64,000 bases of DNA from Croceitalea dokdonensis DOKDO 023 (GTDB lineage Bacteria > Bacteroidota > Bacteroidia > Flavobacteriales > Flavobacteriaceae), in assembly GCF_001306415.1 (NCBI RefSeq), contig NZ_LDJX01000006.1, forward strand, positions 248,001-312,000, written 5' to 3'. The notes below the pieces were generated by a model. The model was not told the origin of the DNA. It searched no databases and worked only from the letters and a program-made list of their open reading frames with translations. Position numbers and translations under genes: made by a program. This document shows, piece by piece, positions 1-7,111 of this stretch; position 1 is the stretch's first letter; each line of letters opens with the position of its first letter.

Positions 1-440
1 GAGCGGTTATCCAATAATCCGCCATATTCACGGGCAAAAGGAACTCCTTGCGCCACGCACTGGTCAATAATATTGGTGGAAACCTCTGCCAGGCGATGCA
101 CGTTGGCCTCCCTTGAACGGTAATCACCCCCTTTTACCGTATCGTAAAAAAGTCGGTAAACGCTATCACCATCACCCTGATAATTTTTAGCGGCGTTTAC
201 ACCACCCTGGGCCGCAATGGAGTGGGCTCGCCGGGGTGAGTCTTGGTAACAAAATGTTTTTACATTATAGCCCAGTTCCGCCATGGTAGCGGCAGCGGAG
301 CCGCCGGCCAATCCCGTGCCCACCACGATAACGTCTATGTTCCGTTTGTTGGCTGGGTTTACCAATTCAATTTCATTTTTATGTTTTGTCCATTTATCGG
401 CCAATGGCCCGGATGGAACTTTAGAATCCAATACTCCCAT
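1..440 (-). CDS. sdhA: Succinate dehydrogenase/fumarate reductase flavoprotein subunit (N-terminal part; runs off the window)
   Basis: Reading leftward from an ATG at 440, the frame stays open to base 1. It gives the N-terminal ~146 residues of the FAD subunit, which oxidises succinate to fumarate at the inner face of the membrane. Visible signs are the dinucleotide-binding motif [11 protein letters not shown] (about residues 40-50) and [13 protein letters not shown], whose His73 is the expected covalent FAD attachment site. The start lies 2 bases after the sdhC stop, so the two genes are one operon; sdhB is presumably next, outside the window. The family is clear and the truncation is only the window edge. 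Confidence 0.95.
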   Translation of the reverse strand, partial: MGVLDSKVPSGPLADKWTKHKNEIELVNPANKRNIDVIVVGTGLAGGSAAATMAELGYNVKTFCYQDSPRRAHSIAAQGGVNAAKNYQGDGDSVYRLFYDTVKGGDYRSREANVHRLAEVSTNIIDQCVAQGVPFAREYGGLLDNR

Positions 441-442
441 AA

Positions 443-1111
443 TTAGTGTGTTATTGGGTTAAGGTGATGGTAAACGGCGATAAATGCAAATGCCAATGGT
501 ACCAACACTGCAAATAATTTTGTAAACGTTTTTATTCCCGAAGTGTATTTGTTGTTTACGCCCATACTTTGAAAGGACGATTGAAAACCATGCCATAAAT
601 GAAGGCTTAGAAGAACAAAGGACACTACATAAAGAACGGTCCTCCAAAAAGGTGCAAATTTCTCCACGGTTTCTGCATAATATCGGGTTGGGTCCTCTGG
701 TTTGGCCTCCACATATTTGTACACCATTTCATGTACCCAAAAATCATAAAAATGGAGTCCTAAGAAAGCAAGCACCACAAGTCCTGAATAAATCATGTTT
801 CTTGAGACCCAAGGCGCATTTGCACTTCCTTGATACTTGGCATAGCTCACGCCCCTGGCGGCACGGTTTTGATACTCTAGCACAAATCCCATTACAAAGT
901 GCACAATGACCCCGAGAATCAATATAGGCTGCATGGCATATTGTACTATAGGGTTATAGCCCATAAAATGCGAAGCCTCATTAAAAAACTCCGGGGAGAT
1001 GACAGAGGCCAAGTTAATGGTAACATGTAAGACCAGAAAAATGACAAGAAAAAGACCGGATAGGGCCATTACAAATTTTCGGGCCAAAGAAGATGAAATA
1101 ACTCCACTCAT
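443..1111 (-). CDS. sdhC: Succinate dehydrogenase cytochrome b subunit (b558 family)
   Basis: This 222-residue integral membrane protein anchors the succinate dehydrogenase catalytic subunits and passes electrons to menaquinone. Five hydrophobic helices are visible (about residues 12-34, 55-80, 105-125, 155-178 and 196-216). Histidines sit inside or at the edges of the first four (His29, His71, His120 and His171 or His174), the pattern expected for a di-haem b558-type subunit as in Bacteroidota and Bacillus. It is the first gene of the sdh operon, with sdhA 2 bases downstream. A good promoter lies just upstream at 1131-1162. Length is normal for the family. Confidence 0.93.
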   Translation of the reverse strand: MSGVISSSLARKFVMALSGLFLVIFLVLHVTINLASVISPEFFNEASHFMGYNPIVQYAMQPILILGVIVHFVMGFVLEYQNRAARGVSYAKYQGSANAPWVSRNMIYSGLVVLAFLGLHFYDFWVHEMVYKYVEAKPEDPTRYYAETVEKFAPFWRTVLYVVSFVLLSLHLWHGFQSSFQSMGVNNKYTSGIKTFTKLFAVLVPLAFAFIAVYHHLNPITH

Positions 1112-1130
1112 TACTAGTTGGTTTTATCTT

Positions 1131-1162
1131 CAAAGTTACGGCAGAACCTAGGTTTTAACAAA
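1131..1162 (-). promoter_or_regulatory. Promoter for sdhC-sdhA, Bacteroidetes type
   Basis: On the minus strand the -7 box is TAACTTTG (1138-1131), an exact TAnnTTTG match. A TTTG -33 box lies at 1162-1159, with a 20-base spacer. Predicted transcription starts about 10-15 bases before the sdhC ATG. Both boxes and the spacing match the known consensus, making this one of the two best promoters in the window. Confidence 0.6.
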
Positions 1163-1366
1163 CTTTCAATATTGCAATCAATCTTATTTAGAACCATTTT
1201 GATCAAGCTAAAAAAACGTTTCATAAACTGTGTTAAAAACCCGCTGTAAAACCCGTAAACACTCAACAAAAAAATGCTGTAGAGGTAATAAATTTAGTTT
1301 GGTTCTGCCTTAAAATCCTTTTTTTAAGCGATATTGAACCTTTAAAATCTGTTAGAAACCCAAATT

Positions 1367-2260
1367 ATGGATATTGCCCTACTCTCTGTGAGTTTAAACG
1401 TGCATTCTACTCGAAGGATTGCGGAGGAAGCGGAAAAAGCAGGGCATTATGTGGAGTTGATAGACCATACCAAATGTTCCGTAAAACTGGGGGATGGCAC
1501 GCCAAAAATATTTTTGGGAGAAGAAGATGTTACTAATGAGTTTGATGCCATCATCCCAAGAATTGGAACCAAAGTAACGCGGCATGGGGCGGCCATTGTT
1601 AAGCAATTTGAAATGAACGGCGTTTTCAGTACCGCACGGTCCTTGGGTATCACCCGCGCTAGAAACAAGGTGAGGACCTTGCAGATTATGGCCAGAAAGG
1701 GCATTGCCATCCCGCAGACCCTTTTTTCCATAAACCCAGATAATATTGGGGAGCAAATTAGGCTTTTGGGCGGTCCGCCGGTAATCATAAAAATTCAGGA
1801 AGGTACACAAGGCATCGGGGTTATCCTGGCCGAAAGCAAACAGTCTGCGAAATCTATTATAGATACGTTTTATAAGATGGACACCAGTATTCTCTTACAA
1901 GAATACGTGAAGGAGGCCAATGGGGAAGATATTAGGATAATCGTGGTAGGAAATAAAATAGTGGCCAGTATGAAACGCAGTAGTGAGTTGGGGGAATTCC
2001 GATCCAACGTGCACCGAGGAGGACGGACCTCTGCAATAGAAATTACCGCGAATGAGCGAAAAATGGCCTTGCACGCCACCAAGTACCTAGGCCTTGGTGT
2101 GGCCGGGGTAGACCTCATGCGTTCCAAAAAAGGCCCTGTGCTTTTGGAGGTAAACGCATCACCGGGACTCAAAGGAATTGAGGGAGCGACTGGCGTAAAT
2201 GTTGCCAAACACATTGTAGCTTATGTTGAAAAAAATGTTGGAAAAAAACGAAGAAAATAA
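1367..2260 (+). CDS. rimK: RimK-family alpha-L-glutamate ligase (ATP-grasp)
   Basis: This 297-residue ATP-grasp ligase resembles RimK, which adds glutamate residues to the C-terminus of ribosomal protein S6. The N-terminal preATP-grasp segment is followed by the ATP-grasp fold. VIIKIQEGTQGIGV supplies the nucleotide-binding Lys and Gly-rich loop, and LLEVNASPGLKGIE is the typical metal-binding C-terminal motif. Length matches the family (about 300). Its end overlaps the next gene by 38 bases, so translation is probably coupled. Whether the substrate is S6 or another acceptor cannot be read from sequence. A near-match to the -7 box (TTAGTTTG) lies about 70 bases upstream. Confidence 0.88.
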   Translation: MDIALLSVSLNVHSTRRIAEEAEKAGHYVELIDHTKCSVKLGDGTPKIFLGEEDVTNEFDAIIPRIGTKVTRHGAAIVKQFEMNGVFSTARSLGITRARNKVRTLQIMARKGIAIPQTLFSINPDNIGEQIRLLGGPPVIIKIQEGTQGIGVILAESKQSAKSIIDTFYKMDTSILLQEYVKEANGEDIRIIVVGNKIVASMKRSSELGEFRSNVHRGGRTSAIEITANERKMALHATKYLGLGVAGVDLMRSKKGPVLLEVNASPGLKGIEGATGVNVAKHIVAYVEKNVGKKRRK

Positions 2261-3203
2261 GATACTGCACATCGGTGGAAAGGAGATAGCTCCAGGGGAG
2301 CAAAAATTGGTGAGTATAGAAATATCCAGATTGCCCACTGGCACCTTAATTGATATTCCGGTTCATGTGTTTAATGGGAAAGCCGCAGGACCTACCGTTT
2401 TGGTCCAAGCAGGGCTTCATGGAGATGAGATAAATGGTGTGGAAACCTTGAGAAGGATGTTGGAACAACGGTTGTTCCAAATCAATAGTGGGGCCGTAAT
2501 CGTGGTGCCCATTTTAAATGTTTTTGGATTTATCCATTTTTCTAGGGATGTCCCTGATGGTAAAGACGTGAACCGAAGTTTTCCAGGCAACAAAAATGGC
2601 TCTTTGGCCAGCAGGATGGCCTATCACTACCTGCATGAAATTTTACCCCAGATAGACGTTGGGATCGATTTGCACACCGGAGGTGGACAACGACATAATT
2701 ACCCGCAGGTGCGCTTCACTGCGGAAGATGCCATGAGCAAAGAACTGGCCGAAGTTTTTGCGGCACCCTTATTTTTCGCTTCAACATTGATTAGGGGCTC
2801 CTTTAGGAAAGCCGCCTTTGATATGGGCAAGCCCATCATAGTGTATGAGGCCGGAGAGAGCATGCGTTTTGATGAATTTGCCATAGCCATTGCCATGGAA
2901 GGTGTCGGTAGGGTTTTACAATATTTAAACATGCTTCCGGAGACCAAGCCAGTAGCGCCCAAAAGCGCTATCTTATTGGAAAAAAGACGTTGGGTACGTG
3001 CGTCACGGGCCGGGATGTTTATTCCTAAAGTGGACAATGGCAGCGCAATTAAAAAAGGGCAACTAATGGGTTGGGTCACAGATACTTTTGCAAAACGAAG
3101 TAAAAAAATAAATGCTCCCATGGACGGTTATGTGTTTTGCGTAAACCATCAGGCCGTGGTCAATCAGGGCGATGCCCTATTTCATGTAGGACAGATTGTT
3201 TAG
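2223..3203 (+). CDS. Succinylglutamate desuccinylase/aspartoacylase-family zinc hydrolase
   Basis: This is a 326-residue M14-like zinc deacylase/carboxypeptidase of the COG3608 type. Metal ligands are visible in GLHGDEINGVE (His66, Glu69) and in the later GIDLHTGG histidine. The C-terminal domain (about 250-326) is beta-rich and resembles the barrel seen in this family. The frame opens inside rimK; the ATG at 2223 or the in-frame ATG at 2235 are both possible starts. Pairing with RimK suggests an enzyme that removes or trims the added acyl or glutamyl group, but that is inference. The substrate is unknown. Confidence 0.82.
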   Translation: MLKKMLEKNEENKILHIGGKEIAPGEQKLVSIEISRLPTGTLIDIPVHVFNGKAAGPTVLVQAGLHGDEINGVETLRRMLEQRLFQINSGAVIVVPILNVFGFIHFSRDVPDGKDVNRSFPGNKNGSLASRMAYHYLHEILPQIDVGIDLHTGGGQRHNYPQVRFTAEDAMSKELAEVFAAPLFFASTLIRGSFRKAAFDMGKPIIVYEAGESMRFDEFAIAIAMEGVGRVLQYLNMLPETKPVAPKSAILLEKRRWVRASRAGMFIPKVDNGSAIKKGQLMGWVTDTFAKRSKKINAPMDGYVFCVNHQAVVNQGDALFHVGQIV

Positions 3204-3212
3204 CACATTGGC

Positions 3213-3653
3213 TTAGTGTTTGGGGCCCTTTGTTTTTTCTCCGTGGTCCTTCAACTGCTCAAGACTCCAGCTTATCGCTTCTTCCAAGTCTGTAAATTGT
3301 TTGATGGATTTTTTAAAAAACATACGCTCCATTACTAGACTGGCAAAACTTCCTGTAGTATGGCCCACAACGGAGTAAAAATTTAGCTGATTACGATTGG
3401 CATAAAACTTGGCCCAGTCTGCAGGCACTACGTGATATTCATTAACACGGTTTGAAATGTAGGCAATGGGCATATCCTTTCCAAACACATCCTGCGCCGC
3501 CTCAATGGCCCTTTTCGCCATTTCCCAACCAAAGGTTGCCCCTGCATTGATTTCTGCAATCACTAGGCCATCAAAAAAATAAAAGGCACCAAATTGGTAT
3601 TCCCGTATTTCTTTTATGTTTTTAAAGAAAGGGATATCCTTAACCCTTTTCAT
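3213..3653 (-). CDS. Conserved hypothetical protein, SpoIIAA/STAS-like
   Basis: A 146-residue cytoplasmic protein without signal peptide or membrane helix. It alternates predicted strands and helices, and resembles flavobacterial proteins usually labelled STAS/SEC14-like (SpoIIAA fold). Typical phrases are FFDGLVIAEINAGATFGWE and the C-terminal helix with EAISWSLEQL. That family generally senses or scaffolds rather than catalyses, and no catalytic motif is evident. It converges with the deacylase gene, leaving 9 bases between their ends. The function is unknown and the fold assignment is moderate. Confidence 0.7.
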   Translation of the reverse strand: MKRVKDIPFFKNIKEIREYQFGAFYFFDGLVIAEINAGATFGWEMAKRAIEAAQDVFGKDMPIAYISNRVNEYHVVPADWAKFYANRNQLNFYSVVGHTTGSFASLVMERMFFKKSIKQFTDLEEAISWSLEQLKDHGEKTKGPKH

Positions 3654-3823
3654 GATTGTGGTTCGTTAGTTTCATCTGGGAATATAAGCATAAATTCCTA
3701 GCAACCAAGGCTATTAAGCCCATAAGGTACGTCAACTAAAAACCGACCAACGTTCAACCTGTTAATCATACTTAAGACAATTTGGTTTTGTATAGGAACG
3801 CTATTTCCGTGCTATCTGGCCGG

Positions 3824-5164
3824 CTATCCCTTTAAAATCTTTGCTTTTTCAGTATTAAACTCCTCCTTGGTAAGGATATCGGCATCCAACAATTCCTTTA
3901 AATCCAATAATGCCTGTTTTTTGCTTAACGGAGCAGCCTTTTTTTCAACATCCTTAGTATGGGTTTTAGCCCGAGAAGTGGGAGGTTTTGCGCCTTTGGA
4001 TTCTAGGATAAGTGCCGTTATTTCATTAAATCCTTTGATGTTGGAGTAGTCTATGGCCAATTGTTCCTTGGCATTGATCTGGTTGACATCCGCACCTTGT
4101 TTCAATAAATAGGCAACTACGTCTTTTTTGCCATTGGCAGCGGCATAGTGCAATGGTGTATTGCCGCTTTCGTCTTGTATGTCTATATTGGCGCCACGGT
4201 CCAACAGCAGTTGTACCATACTTAAATGCCCACTCTTGGTGGCTACATGTAATAGGCTTTCACCGCCAAGGGTATTGGATACGTTTAGACTATAACCAGC
4301 TGTCACGGAAATATCGTTGGCAGTTTCCACCCAATCCAAATAGGAACCCATGCTGCTTTCGTTGCCATTAGCTGGTTTGCCATAATTGACATCTACACCG
4401 TTGTCCAAGAACAAGGTGACAATGTTTTTTTGATTGGCACTACAGGCATACCAAATAGGGGATAATCCATTTTGTCCAGATATGAGCATGTCGGCACCGC
4501 GATCGGCCAATAATTTAATGAGCATACGGTGGCCGGCTTGGCAAGCCAATAACAAAGGGCTTTGCTCTGCATGGTTAACCCCATTGATATCGGCACCTTT
4601 ATCCAATAATAAGGTGACAATGGGAATATTCTTAGTGTTTATGGCAAGTAATAACGGAGTGTTCCCATTTTTATCCGTAGCCGTAAGATTCGCACCATGC
4701 TCCAAAAGCAGCGCTACCAAGGTTTTGCTTCTACCAGCGGCTGCAAGTAAAAGCGGGGTTTGCGCCTCGTTATTTTCAATGTCCACGGGCATGCCCTTCT
4801 CCAATAAGGCCCTTGCTACCTCTGTCTGTCCGTTTCTCGCCAAAAGGTGTAACAAGCTGTTGCCCTTGTAGTCCTTAATGTCAAAATTTGCCCCATTTTC
4901 CAGTAAGAAAAGAGCCGTTTGCTTTTGCTTTTGTAAACAGGCAAAATAGAAAGGGGTTTCCCCGGAATGGTCTTCATAATCCAGTTCCGCACCTTGCTCC
5001 ACAAGAATTTTGCAAAGGTCTAAGTAGCCACGGTGTGCCGCATAGTGTAGGGCAGTTCTTCCTTTTTCATCCGTATAACCAACCTCTACCTCATTATTTT
5101 TTAACAGGATTTCGGCTATTTTTCTCTTTCCACCTTCACAGGCAGTTATAAATGACATTGACAT
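3824..5164 (-). CDS. Ankyrin-repeat protein with C-terminal SHOCT domain
   Basis: The 446-residue protein carries about ten 33-residue ankyrin repeats, recognisable by phrases such as GRTALHYAAHRGYLDL, GNTPLLLA and GNTPLHYAAANGKKD. The array is interrupted around residues 260-300 by a non-repeat insert (GNESSMGSYLDWVETAND). After a basic linker (about 385-410) the last ~35 residues (LLDLKELLDADILTKEEFN) form a SHOCT motif, usually a short oligomerisation or membrane-association helix pair. No signal peptide is present, so it is probably cytoplasmic and mediates protein contacts. It starts 6 bases after the preceding ankyrin gene, so the two are cotranscribed. Confidence 0.9.
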   Translation of the reverse strand: MSMSFITACEGGKRKIAEILLKNNEVEVGYTDEKGRTALHYAAHRGYLDLCKILVEQGAELDYEDHSGETPFYFACLQKQKQTALFLLENGANFDIKDYKGNSLLHLLARNGQTEVARALLEKGMPVDIENNEAQTPLLLAAAGRSKTLVALLLEHGANLTATDKNGNTPLLLAINTKNIPIVTLLLDKGADINGVNHAEQSPLLLACQAGHRMLIKLLADRGADMLISGQNGLSPIWYACSANQKNIVTLFLDNGVDVNYGKPANGNESSMGSYLDWVETANDISVTAGYSLNVSNTLGGESLLHVATKSGHLSMVQLLLDRGANIDIQDESGNTPLHYAAANGKKDVVAYLLKQGADVNQINAKEQLAIDYSNIKGFNEITALILESKGAKPPTSRAKTHTKDVEKKAAPLSKKQALLDLKELLDADILTKEEFNTEKAKILKG

Positions 5165-5170
5165 AGGTTT

Positions 5171-6319
5171 TTATTTTTTATGGGACAGTAGAAGCTCCAC
5201 AGTCTTTGTTTTTAGATTATCCTTAGCGGCCAGCATCATGGCAGTTTCCTCATTATCATTGGTAATATCAACATCGGCCCCGGCTGCTATCAATAGCTTT
5301 ACTATTTTATAGATTTCTTTTGCCCGTTTTTCTTCATTTATGGTTTGTCTGGCGCATACTTTATGCAAAAGGGTATTCCCATGGTCGTCCTGTCTATTGA
5401 CCTCAAATTGATCACAAGCTATTGCAATTTCAACAAATTCAGGAGCGTTTGTAGCAAGTGTATCCAACTTGGATAAGGTTTTGCCATAAGTGTCTTTAGA
5501 GGTTTGGTACAAATCTGCACCATCTTCTAAAAGCAGCTTAAGATGGTTTAGGTCCGCGGCGTAAAAGAGGGTTTCTCCGCGCGTATTTACGTGGCTAAAA
5601 TCTGGAGTATTAAACTGCCGCATCAACTCATATTTTTCCGTACCACCGCCTTGGCTGGTAGCTATGAAAATGGGAGATTCACCTTGTTTGTTTTGCAGGT
5701 TGGCGTTGGCTCCGTTTTCCATAAGCCATTGTATGTAGGGAATTCTATGCTCACGCACTGCAATGTGCAATGGCGTGTCCATTACCACATTGGGTTTATC
5801 CACATCCACACCTTCCTGATATAAAAATTGCAGGTAACGCAGCCCATTGTCAAACTTACGGGTGTATTTTTTTACAATTTGATGGATTAAGTTGTTATCC
5901 GAACGGTCAATGGTATGAGTATCGCAACCATGCTCCACAAGCACTTGGATAAGTTCCAAGGCAATCTCATTCTCCAATGCGAAACTGAGTAATGTTTTTC
6001 CTTCCAGCTCGTCATTCAGGCTATCCAATCTTGAGATAAAACTACCTAAAAATTCCTGGGAGGCTTCATCATTGGGGAGATACCTTACAATACTCTGGAA
6101 AATAGTGTTGTTAAAACTATCATATTCATAAACATCGGTTGCAATGGTTCCATCATCCATAAAAAGAAAAATCAGTGCGAATTCTTGATGCTGAACCAGA
6201 CCATCTAAAATGGAAGTAAACTGATGGCTTTTTAGATCGGCGGGTAATTTTTCACCAGCTTCCAATAGTTCTTTTGAAGTAGCGTAATCTCTTTTTTGCA
6301 GCGTTTTATGTAGCGTCAT
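5171..6319 (-). CDS. Ankyrin-repeat protein
   Basis: A 382-residue soluble protein with more divergent ankyrin repeats than its downstream partner. Clear units are TPLHIAVREHRIPYIQWLMENGAN, split by weaker ones, and the C-terminal GNTLLHKVCARQ and EETAMMLAAKDNLK. The first ~100 residues are helical, with no obvious repeats. It has no signal peptide, membrane helix or catalytic motif. It is encoded with the 3824-5164 gene, 6 bases apart. Co-encoded ankyrin proteins may act together as a binding scaffold, but no partner can be named. Confidence 0.85.
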   Translation of the reverse strand: MTLHKTLQKRDYATSKELLEAGEKLPADLKSHQFTSILDGLVQHQEFALIFLFMDDGTIATDVYEYDSFNNTIFQSIVRYLPNDEASQEFLGSFISRLDSLNDELEGKTLLSFALENEIALELIQVLVEHGCDTHTIDRSDNNLIHQIVKKYTRKFDNGLRYLQFLYQEGVDVDKPNVVMDTPLHIAVREHRIPYIQWLMENGANANLQNKQGESPIFIATSQGGGTEKYELMRQFNTPDFSHVNTRGETLFYAADLNHLKLLLEDGADLYQTSKDTYGKTLSKLDTLATNAPEFVEIAIACDQFEVNRQDDHGNTLLHKVCARQTINEEKRAKEIYKIVKLLIAAGADVDITNDNEETAMMLAAKDNLKTKTVELLLSHKK

Positions 6320-6381
6320 GATTCCTGTGGTGTATGTACCTAACGTTTATAATTATGTGGTATTGCAATAGCTTCAAGGAA

Positions 6382-6389
6382 CAAAAGTA
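6382..6389 (-). promoter_or_regulatory. Candidate -7 promoter box for the ankyrin gene pair
   Basis: TACTTTTG on the minus strand matches TAnnTTTG exactly, about 60 bases before the ATG at 6319. No TTG-type -33 box stands at the expected distance, so only the -7 element is supported. Confidence 0.35.
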
Positions 6390-6443
6390 GCTACTGGGGC
6401 TTCCTTGTGAATCACGGTAAACAGGGGTTTGCTGTCCGGTGGG

Positions 6444-6860
6444 CTAACTAGAGGTGTTGGTATCGTCTTTTGAAGAGGACATACTTTTTAACTGAATCCC
6501 AAGCGCTTTGGTGGACAGCTGCACTTCAATCAAAGAAAGTACCAAGCTCACCATTAGAAAAACCAAACTGATGCCAAAGATAATATTGGCCCAAAGGGAG
6601 AGCTCCACGTACACCAAGAACATGCTCACTGCGGCCAAAAGAAAACTAACAATAGCGGTGGCCTGCATATTTTTTATGATTTCCAGGCGCTTTCGTAGCG
6701 AGCCAATTTGTCTCTTAAGTGGCGTCGCTTCTGTTTCTTGAAACTGTTTGTGAAGTTGACGAATGAGTCCGGCGATGGCCAAATAGCGCGCATTGTAGGC
6801 TAACATGGTCAAAGAAATGGCGGGAAAGAGTAGGGCGGGAATACTGAGGGTCAATTGCAT
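6444..6860 (-). CDS. DUF2721 family membrane protein
   Basis: A 138-residue protein with an N-terminal hydrophobic segment (about 3-25), a charged helical stretch (30-65) and two further membrane helices (about 66-88 and 92-112). The tail is Ser/Asp-rich. This layout and the phrase ALLFPAISLTMLAYNARYLAIA fit DUF2721, a family of small inner-membrane proteins of unknown role. It begins 6 bases after the zinc-ribbon gene, within a leftward run starting at 9979. No function is known. Confidence 0.78.
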   Translation of the reverse strand: MQLTLSIPALLFPAISLTMLAYNARYLAIAGLIRQLHKQFQETEATPLKRQIGSLRKRLEIIKNMQATAIVSFLLAAVSMFLVYVELSLWANIIFGISLVFLMVSLVLSLIEVQLSTKALGIQLKSMSSSKDDTNTSS

Positions 6861-6866
6861 GTTGCG

Positions 6867-7109
6867 CTATTTTTTCTGATGGTTTTGCCAAAGTTCCTGA
6901 TGGTTGGCAACGCTAAAAGTAGTATGCCCACAAGAACCGCAGACCGTTGCTTTAAGTTGGTGTTTTGTGGTTCCTTTAAAAAGCAGGGCATCTGGATTTT
7001 TATAGGATTCAATGGCTAATGCATATTTTGTGTTGCTCTCGCCTTTGTCCACGATACTAAGATTTTTCATTATTCGGTTAGAACCACAAGCAATACAAGT
7101 ATCGTTCAT
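6867..7109 (-). CDS. Small zinc-ribbon protein
   Basis: An 80-residue protein with two Cys pairs, CIACGS near the N-terminus (Cys5, Cys8) and CGSCGH further on. These could form one four-Cys zinc ribbon. The segment between is polar and may form strands. There is no signal peptide. It lies 2 bases downstream of the large BNR gene and 6 bases upstream of the DUF2721 gene. Proteins of this shape are usually nucleic-acid or protein binding; nothing more specific can be said. Confidence 0.75.
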   Translation of the reverse strand: MNDTCIACGSNRIMKNLSIVDKGESNTKYALAIESYKNPDALLFKGTTKHQLKATVCGSCGHTTFSVANHQELWQNHQKK

Positions 7110-7111
7110 TA

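Noticed and set aside
243-446. Plus-strand open frames over sdhA, suf, hem and BNR genes
   Set aside because: They are shadows of strongly supported genes on the other strand or frame, with no family resemblance.
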